Part shown: piece after piece, positions 56,783-64,000 of the stretch
How positions within the stretch are numbered: position 1 is the first letter of the stretch
Layout of the letters: the number at the start of each line of letters is the position of its first letter
Assembly: GCA_949358305.1 (NCBI GenBank)
Contig: OX442319.1
Coordinates: forward strand, 2,728,001 to 2,792,000
Length of the DNA stretch: 64,000 nt
Source of the DNA: Strigamia acuminata
Lineage: Eukaryota > Arthropoda > Chilopoda > Geophilomorpha > Linotaeniidae
Direction of reading: 5' to 3'
Program-made: the position numbers and the translations under genes
The notes under the pieces: generated by a model
The model's input: the letters and a program-made list of their open reading frames with translations, nothing else
The model's database searches: none
What the model was told of the DNA's origin: nothing

Positions 56783-57040
56783 TCAGGCACGGCGCCTGAC
56801 CCAGCCACAGGAAGTACGCCAGTCTGCGGAAGAACGACGACCGTTCCCGCAGCAATCTGATTTGCAGCGATAGTCTGCATCAAACCGCGCAATTTCGTCG
56901 GTTAGCACATCTAGCCGCTGGTTCATCCTTCTCGGCGAAGGCAGCGGCGATTGTTGGTTCAAAGTTTGGACCGCGTGGTCAGTATTATCGTCATTGTCAT
57001 TAATAATCGGGAAACCGATAACCTTAACGAAGGAATTCAT
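56783..57040 (-). pseudogene. Candidate gag-like first ORF of the DIRS element
   Basis: An 85-codon frame starting MNSFVKVIGFPIINDNDDN lies just inside the left ITR (element orientation), where DIRS elements encode their first ORF. A second frame continues from its middle as TVVVLPQTGVLPVAGSGAVP and further on with similar Val/Pro/Gly-rich pieces (TVVVLPQRNLIATDG). This suggests one protein broken by frameshifts and then expanded into the minisatellite. No domain is recognised, so the gag label rests on position only. Confidence 0.4.
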
Positions 57041-57846
57041 TTTATGTAACTATAAAAAACAATGATATTACAAAGGGGTTCGAAAAATATAACAATTTCT
57101 TTTGAAAAAGGTAGAAAAAACGATACTTATTGAAAATTTTCTCGTAGAGCAATTCGAACCTGACCGCGCAACCCGTTAGTAGAACCGGAAGTGACGTAAC
57201 CCGACTAGTAGCGCCATCTCCTGTTTAGCCGGAGATTACAAAGAGTGAATGCGTCGCAGACCATGTTAACACCACATTAAAATCACTAATTAATTCCATG
57301 TCAGACAGGGTGTACATAGTTATACTAAAGTAAGGTAACTTGATTTGGTATTAAATGGTACTAAATCATTGCTTACATTGTCATAAATCATTGTTAACCA
57401 ACTGTTCATAATTTTTTGAACCAGTGTGTTTTTTCATTTTAGTTGATTACGAGAGAAAAATAAAAGTTTCCATGTTAAAAATAAGGTTTCTTGCTTATTT
57501 TGATGTGAAAAAACGATTGGAATAGGTTAGAAAACCATAAAATGACGAGATCATTTCAAAACAAACAAATTTCACGTGTCCATAATTTTTTGTGCCGCAC
57601 CTTAGTGAAATTTTAGTTTCTTTTTATCAATATTTCATTTGGTCGGTGATTTTTATTTTTTAAAAGCCAGTGGTCATAAATATGGTGCTTCTAGGATGTT
57701 ATTAATTATTATAATAATAATCCAGCTTCTGTTTACAAAAGTTTGGATTTTTTTTAAAAAAAAATACGGAGTATTATTTTTCACTGCCTTGTATAAAATT
57801 GTTTTTCTATGACGTTTCGAATTCAAAATTTAAAATTACCATACAA

Positions 57847-58260
57847 GATTTCTCATTTTCTCAAAGTATTTTCACATGTATTACCGATTAAATCTTGTCT
57901 AAAAATGTGCAGAATTGAATGATAAATCTACAATAAGTCACAACATATCTTCTAAAATCAAATTTGGTCATTTGTGCGCGGCTGACGCAGGTCCATACGA
58001 CATGTGGGACAGGTAAAGTGTTGTTGAAACCATGTGTCGATACAGTTACAATGGAAAACATGGCGACAGGGGAGTTTCTTGACCATCTGGCCGTGTAAAT
58101 TACAGCAGATACTCCACGTCAAAAACAAAATTGATTGTATTCGATTTTGAAGACAATAAACAAAGAATTGGAATCGGCAATGACTGTAAAAATCGTTCAC
58201 ACGTTTGTCAAGTGCAAAACACACAACATCCACAAAAGACTCGGGGATCCTGTTTTATCG
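57847..58260. repeat. Distal copy of the RING-locus duplication, internally deleted
   Basis: 57847-58093 matches 51184-51432, and 58092-58260 matches 52150-52322. The roughly 0.72 kb that separates them in the proximal copy, including the RING gene 5' half, is absent here. Homology ends sharply on both sides. The two copies now flank the DIRS element and about 0.6 kb of unrelated DNA. Confidence 0.85.
57958..58093 (-). pseudogene. Truncated RING-H2 copy
   Basis: The frame encodes the second half of the finger (MVKKLPCRHVFHCNC, then CPTC) and ends QPRTNDQI, matching the 51294-51760 gene with a few changes, e.g. His to Arg before HVFH and Leu to Phe after DTW. The first CxxC pair and the whole N-terminus are missing at the duplication breakpoint, so it cannot fold as a RING. 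Confidence 0.8.
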
Positions 58261-58820
58261 TCAGCAAACATGCAGCAAATGCTCCGCAGTTAGCAGGGCA
58301 GACTGGCAGATCCATCACTTATTACTCCATCGCAACTACAAGTGCATTCGACCAATTCCAAACGTAAATTAACAACTTTGTGTATCGGCTCAACTGGTGG
58401 TTTACTTAGAAGAATAGAGCGAATGTTTCTATTGTTTCTATACACTTGTGCGTCGTGACTGATGATGCTGGAAAGAATGGCGCTCCTGTTTTACACTTAT
58501 CTCTAGCGCGCTGCCCGCGAAACAAGTAATGGCAGGTTTCCCAACAGTAATTTTTTAGTTTTTTGGTTGTTAGTGAAACGTAATGAGGGCGGCACAATCG
58601 CCCAGAAATAACTACCAGGGCGCCGTGGTTAAGCAAGCAGACGGTGGGCATCTACATGACAAATTTTCATATGTGGATGCAAACGTTGTCGCACATTTTG
58701 AACAACCCGCGAAACTCTTGGCAACGACGCTTCGTTTTTATTTATTTAATTTTTTCTTTATTATTTTTGTTAGCTGGGTGTACCTGTACATTATGAATTT
58801 AATTTAAAAGGTCTGTTCAT

Positions 58821-58963
58821 GGGAATGGCCATACCGCCGTGATATCACACTAAAAACACCTGTTCTCGTCCGATCCCCGAAGTTAAGCCGCGTCGGGTCT
58901 TGTTACTAGTTACTGGTTAGTACTTGGATGGGTGACCACCTGGGAATACCAGATGTCATTCTC
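58821..58963 (+). rRNA. 5S rRNA-like sequence, enlarged, possibly pseudogene
   Basis: The sequence carries GGCCATACC near the 5' end, GTTAAGCCGCGTCGGG in the middle and GGTTAGTACTTGGATGGGTG with ACCACCTGGGAATACC near the 3' end, all diagnostic of eukaryotic 5S rRNA and its internal promoter. GGGAATG at the start pairs with CATTCTC at the end, so helix I is intact. It is 143 nt rather than about 120: extra bases lie in the arm before TGTTCTCGTCCGATC and in a partial duplication TTACTAGTTACTGGTTAGTA. It is a single copy here without a clear T-run terminator. It may be a 5S pseudogene or a 5S-derived SINE head. Confidence 0.75.
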
Positions 58964-59754
58964 TTCGTTTCTATTTATTGCTGTGAAGGGTAACGAGACG
59001 AGCAGTTAATGAAGATAGGCCAAACTCAATTTTTGGAGTTTTAAGTAGCTCTATTAAATGAAATACAGTGCACAACCCTAAAAGTGATAATTTGCTTGGT
59101 TTGTATGAATGTGTGGGCTGACACAGGGTGGCGCAATGTAACCCTTCAAGCTAAGATTCCCGTCACTATTAACGGGCGAAAACTAGTTTTGTTCATAACT
59201 TTATAGCTGAATCCGTGGATTCGGTCTCAGGTGGACTTTTTATCGACATGTCTAACAGGCACGATGATGTCCACACGTTGACAGGTAGTTGCAGGAAGGT
59301 TACGAAATATAAATTTAATGTAAATTAATTTTTAGGTCTGCACAATTATCAATTTCACGTTCAAACATCCAAATATTTAAATCAACTTTTGGTTTAACAA
59401 AAATGTGTATAATGAAACTTATTTACATAATTTTATTTTTTGTATATTTTTGTATATCAGTAAAAAAAAATTGAATAAAAAAATTCGAGCGTCTGCCAAA
59501 TACGAAATAAAGCAACGGCTGAAACGCCAACCAAATTCGAAAATAATTAAAGTATCATTGGTATTGGCAGTAATTTAGAGTGTAAATAAATAGAAATATA
59601 CACAACAATAAATAAGAAAAAAATGACACCAACAACCATTGATGAGGAATAATTACAAAACCGACTTCCTCGTAAATATCTGGCGAACAATTCTTAAAAG
59701 AACCCGCCTCATGTTTTAAGTAGAAAAAAATGTCTCATTTTAAATGTGTAAATG
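58964..59754. other. 3' flank of the metalloproteinase gene
   Basis: No coding exon is recognised. As the MMP reads leftward, its 3' untranslated region probably occupies the right part of this interval. TTTATT motifs (AATAAA on the minus strand) near 59440 and 59580 are candidates for its polyadenylation signal. Confidence 0.45.
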
Positions 59755-62700
59755 TCATCGAGTTAAGAGGAAAGATAAAATGGACGCAAAGACGATCAGA
59801 AGATGAGTAGAAGACGGTGTCGCACTTCCTCCATCCATATCTGGCACTTCAATGTAAGCTTTAGTCAATAGTTTATCCGTCGGACATTTCATCCAAAATG
59901 GCCCCGATAAACTTCCTTTCTCGTTTTTCACAATCATGTTAACGTCATCAAATTGCCAATAATGTTTCTTCTTAAAGAAATATGTGTTTTCTGGAATGAA
60001 AAAAGGAAAAAAAAAATTAGAATAAATTAACTTTTGGGATTCTAAAAACGAGCATAAACGAACTTTTCAAGCTCATAAAAAGGAGAATAAAACTAAATTT
60101 GGTTCAAAGATATATTTACAATAAATTGCTTTTCAAAATGCATTATTTAACGTATAAATAACATACTTACGTTTCATAATACAACTGAAAAAATGCATTC
60201 ATATTTGACAAATAATAATTATTGGGAAAGCATTTCGTAACACATTTTACAAAATGTGTTATGATTTGCAAACCAACATCATAAACGTAAAAATATTTTA
60301 CAAAATGCATTCTTGTGAAACCTAATGCATTTTCAAATTCATTGCAATACGTTGTAATATAATTTCAATGTATTCTTGTACCATATGGGTTTCTTGATAT
60401 TTATTATTAACAATTTCTAGAGTTTCAATTACAAATTGATTTTCCACAGTTTAAACGTCAAAATCAATTTATTTAGACACGTTTTATTACTTGCAAACTG
60501 ACTCATAAGATATTTTGGGTGCATAAACCTATTTAAAAACATTTTTATCTTACTGTCTGTCCATTGGAAGGCCGCATCTATATTATAAGGCACTTTTTTC
60601 CACATGTTCATGTCGCGCGGATAATCGAGTTCAACGGTCCCATCACTTTCGTCAAACCGCCAATATTGACGTCCACTGAAAAAGTACGTTTTCCCATTGT
60701 GGCCCCACACCATTGCCGCATCTATTTTATTCAAATTTGCAGGTAATCCTAGCTTCGTCAATGGTTTTGGATAGTCTGGTTCAGGTATGTTGGCATTGAA
60801 CAACCAATACTGCTTTCCTGTTTCCCCAAGTAATCAATTGAGATTAATCAAACCAATAAAAACATCGATAAACTCACCAATAAACATGAGGATTTTCTTA
60901 TCACGAGGACGCTCATACACAGCATCAATACGTTTAATATCTTTAGGTAAATGGTACCAAAACCGTTTTATCTCTGCCGGATAACCTTTCTGAACACCGC
61001 GATCATCTAACCGCCAAAAATACTTAAAAAACAAAATATATATTTAATTAATACAAGAAATTCAAACATAATTCTTCCTCGTCAATTACTTTGCCCTTGA
61101 AAATGAAGAGTTCGCCTCGGATCATGGAAACTGCATCGTATGATGTTTCACACGTATTCGGCATGTCGCTGGGAGATGCGGCACTTGGAAGAGGATAGTA
61201 ACCGGAAGTCGGTGGGTAGCGAGTTGCAGGTGGTGGACGTTCCGTCGGGACATAAGGTGGCCGTGTATAAATAGGCGGAAGTGTGGCCCATTCCTTACGC
61301 GAGGATCCTATAAATAATGAACGGAAAATATAAGTCAAAAGCAACCTAGTGACCTCAATTGAACCCATGAGTCATGGAGCTGGATGACAAACGATATTTA
61401 ATTGAAGAGAAAAAAATGTGGAATAAAAAACAGGTGGTGTTGATGTCATCGCTCTCTGAGAAAAAATTTTGTCTCAACCAGATGAGATGTTTCTTCAACA
61501 AGCTTGCAACATGATTTTTGTCAATTTGTGGCGAGATACAGTTTTTGGTTTCCTGCGGTTTTACATGTTCCAAGATCAAATCACAACAAAAGAGTCATGG
61601 ACTTTTCGAGCTGGATTACGACATCTTCACCACATTTTCAAGCAAAAAAATGCATGTTTAGGCAGAAAAAATGCATTTTTATGAGAAATAAATTCATTTT
61701 GAGCTGAAAAATGACATTTTCAAGCAAAACAAGTTTATTTTAGGGTGGAATTATGCATTTTATGTAAACAAAATGTATTTTTACCCAAAAAATGCATTTT
61801 TTATGTGTATGGGGGAAGGAATTGGGAACTCTTTATCGTGACTCCCAACGATTTCTCTAGTTTGGGACTGTCTCCTTGTTTTAATTACCATAAAGTTGTT
61901 GAATGCCCATTCGGTCATCTTCTGGTAATGCATAATCTGCCTGGATCCATTGATAATATGGATACATAAGTGCTGATTGATCACGTGAATGTGAGAGGCC
62001 TAAACTGTGGCCAAACTCGTGCGCTGCCACAGCGAATAAACTGACTCCTGGAAAAAGACGAAAAGAGAAAAATTAAAGTTTTTAAGAGCAAAAAATACAC
62101 CTGGTTCTCATCACATGAATGAGGGGTGGAGGTCAACAGGAAATGATTCGTTATCCACCACATGCCCACATTAAATGACGTCATTTGTTTATTGGCTCGT
62201 GTTTATTGATAGTGACCAGATGTAGATATAATTTTGTTTTAAGATAAAAATGTTGTTTTGAACGAATTTGAATTTACCTGTGGAATCTTCGTTGTGTGTG
62301 GCGTCCCAGGCTTCTTCGTCGTCGAAATGAGTGTCACCTCCCAGACCGGGTCCGGGGAAAAACGCGTGTGCCAGCACAGACCCGGGACCGTCGAAAGAGT
62401 AACCATCGCCATGGTAACCACGGAAAAACGAAATGGAAATGTCGGCTTCTTGACCTCGCGCGAGTTCGGTGAATGTTAGTCGAGAGGCCTCGCTCCAAAC
62501 CTTGAATGCGCGACTTAACTCGTGTCTTATTGTCCGGTAATCGAGTGTCGCTGCTGTGTCCAAAATGCTAACAAATAAACAAAGAAATGCGTTGGAAAAA
62601 TTAAAACAAAAAACCAAAAAAAAAATTAATTAAACAACGTTGAAATTTCAACAACAAAAAAACGTTTTTAAAAATTAAACAAAGTTGAAATTTAAACAAA

Positions 62701-63513
62701 AAATTCCGTTTCTAAACGGAAGTGTCAATGAATTTAAATTTCAAATCAAAGAAAAGGTATTTCGAAGAAAAAAAAAATTAAAAATGGAATTTTCCTTTTT
62801 AAAAATAACCAGATATTAATCACATTAAAACATGTTCCTTTTTAAAAAAATTAAACAAAAAACATGACATAATAACACGCATTAAAAGCAAGTCTAAAAA
62901 TCAACATAAAAAAAAAACATACATACTAACACAAGAATGTAAAATAAGAAAGGATACATAATTACACACGACGAGACGCAAAAACGAGGACACGTGCAAG
63001 TAGACTAAAATTAAATCCTTGTCGAATTGTTTGCAAGCCTTACTACACTCACTCAAGGAGGTTGTGGCGGATCAAACGGCACGTCACAGCCAAGTTGAGT
63101 GAGTGAGGTCAGGAAACCGAAAACCAAATCCAAACACATCACGTGGGAAAATGCAAAAATCGCAAGGTCAAAACTAAACTCCAAACAAACGACTCCTTGT
63201 GCAAATCCATGTATGGTGTCTGAAAACATTGGCATCACTAAAGAGTAGCTCACCTCCACGTGAGGTCGAGGTGATCCCATTTGCCTCCTTGGAGAGCGTA
63301 GCGCCGAACTCGGTCTGAAGTTCCAACCACGTCTGGAACTCCGCAGCGGCGCCTGGTCATGACATTTATTGTCCTTTCGTCCACGACGCCCGTTTCGGAA
63401 ATGCCCGCATAACGTTGCATCGCACGGATGGCATCTTTCAGCTGCTCCTCCGTGCGCAAATTGCCCGCGTTCAAGTCCGTCGGAGGCAAATAGCCATATT
63501 TGGTGAGAAAATC
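59755..63513 (-). CDS. GPI-anchored matrix metalloproteinase, 3' seven exons
   Basis: This is a secreted-pathway zinc endopeptidase that cleaves extracellular matrix. Exons 5' to 3': 63513-63254, 62567-62278, 62047-61889, 61307-61090, 61022-60878, 60817-60554, 59990-59755; 523 codons plus stop. The first exon enters the propeptide at [12 protein letters not shown] and carries the cysteine switch RRCGVPD and a furin-like RVRR site before YALQGGKW. The catalytic domain has [16 protein letters not shown] and the zinc-binding [12 protein letters not shown] Pro-rich hinge of about 45 residues leads to a hemopexin domain closed by paired cysteines ([14 protein letters not shown]). The C-terminus has Gly-Gly-Ser followed by a hydrophobic tail ([14 protein letters not shown]), a GPI-attachment signal as in fly Mmp2 and vertebrate MMP17/25. 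The signal-peptide exon was not found and probably lies beyond 64000. Confidence 0.92.
61640..61800. repeat. AAATGCATTTTT-containing repeat in an MMP intron
   Basis: AAAAATGCATGTTTAGGC, AAAATGCATTTTTATGAG and AAAATGCATTTTTTATGT recur with a loose period of about 30-40 bp. This is another AT-rich local expansion within an intron. Confidence 0.55.
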
Positions 63514-63941
63514 CTGCAAATAAATGAATAAGTCGTCAGCTCGGTCCTGCCTTTATCTCAAATCCAGCTAAAGGTGACGGAGTCATCGGAAGTGGCCACG
63601 GAAGAGCATCCGTTGCTGACCGACTGTTAATTGGTCAAAGAGCCCTTTTTGGCTGGGGTTATTTCCGGTTTTAGATTTTTAGATTTTTTTTTCTTTTTTT
63701 TTTTTTTGCAAATTCAAAAGGGGACAAAATGGCAAAATTTGATCTTTACCAACTGTTAAATGAGCACTCATCCTCCCACGCACGCGCAGCCTCTGTGCTC
63801 TCAAGGTAAGGTCGCGGAGCTGAAGGGAGGCCACATGTTGCGCCATCTGGCGTCTTTGCAATTTTTGGCTAAAACAAACTGATAACCCACCAGTTGCTAC
63901 ATTGAGAACATCGAAAATCACACCACAAAATGCTCAACTTA

Positions 63942-64000
63942 CAGTTCGCGCCCGGTATATTGATGCTAAATTCGTACTGCGCATCCCATTCTTCGCAGAC
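63942..64000. mobile_element. Start of a second copy of the CAGTTCGC element, cut by the window edge
   Basis: From 63942 the sequence CAGTTCGCGCCCGGTATATT, continuing to the last base, follows the left end of the 27647-28168 element with few differences. TA precedes it (63940-63941). It lies in the 5' intron or upstream region of the metalloproteinase gene. Confidence 0.75.

Larger units (their letters stand above)
52464..57250 (-). mobile_element. DIRS-type tyrosine-recombinase retroelement, degenerate
   Basis: Three parts together define the DIRS architecture. (1) The inverted terminal repeats share AACAGGAGATGGCGCTACTA followed by GTCGGGTTACGTCA, at 52540-52590 and inverted at 57190-57240. 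(2) An internal complementary region at 52774-52900 holds the complement of the left edge (52464-52559, 96 bp, no mismatch found) fused to the complement of the right edge (57217-57250, 34 bp). The two overlap by exactly three bases, ATT, and AAT stands at both outer edges. (3) A tyrosine recombinase lies beside that region. On the minus strand the order is ITR, gag-like part with minisatellite, AT-rich middle, recombinase, internal region, ITR, as in DIRS-1. It is 4787 bp, has no target-site duplication (normal for the group), and has lost or lacks the reverse transcriptase. Crustacean genomes are known to carry many DIRS elements. Confidence 0.85.

Overview
The window is 64 kb of nuclear DNA from an invertebrate animal, most probably an arthropod and likely a pancrustacean. 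The best taxonomic signal is the drk/GRB2 adaptor at 6860-8400: it has exactly 211 codons and closely resembles arthropod Drk. Support comes from an arthropod-type classical cadherin (long ectodomain with EGF and laminin-G modules) and a GPI-anchored matrix metalloproteinase. Introns are often only 50-80 bp but swell where transposons or AT-rich minisatellites sit in them. No crustacean or insect lineage can be fixed from sequence alone.

Five protein-coding genes were resolved exon by exon. SPAG16/PF20 (axonemal WD40 protein) is on the minus strand at 2347-5821. drk is on the plus strand at 6860-8400, divergent from SPAG16. An ABCC5/MRP5-like ABC transporter is on the plus strand at 22296-31343. 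CadN (N-cadherin) is on the plus strand at 36848-50317. A matrix metalloproteinase is on the minus strand at 59755-63513; its 5' end lies outside the window. All exon sums are whole codon numbers: 616, 211, 1399 and 2437 residues for the four complete genes and 523 codons for the MMP part. These genes do not form a pathway; they are ordinary neighbours. CadN (adhesion), MMP (matrix remodelling) and Drk (receptor tyrosine kinase signalling) are cell-surface or signalling functions.

The rest is accessory DNA. At 0.4 kb, inside SPAG16, at 9.7-18.6 kb, in two ABCC5 introns and at 31.8 kb there are many short inverted-repeat elements, several with exact target-site duplications: five hAT-type with 8-bp duplications, one with TTA and several with TA. 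A decayed LINE reverse transcriptase and a solo LTR lie at 16.1-18.6 kb. The main structural find is at 52464-57250: a DIRS-type tyrosine-recombinase retroelement on the minus strand with inverted terminal repeats and an internal complementary region. That region is exactly the complement of the two element ends joined through a shared AAT trinucleotide. It carries a frameshifted tyrosine recombinase, shows no recognisable reverse transcriptase, and has a 28-bp minisatellite in its 5' part.

The DIRS element is flanked by a RING-H2 gene (51294-51760, frame broken in a CAA-rich tract) and by a truncated second copy of that locus (57847-58260). A 5S rRNA-like sequence follows at 58821-58963. The stretches at 8.4-9.7, 10.1-11.2, 18.6-22.2 and 31.3-36.8 kb hold no gene I can support.
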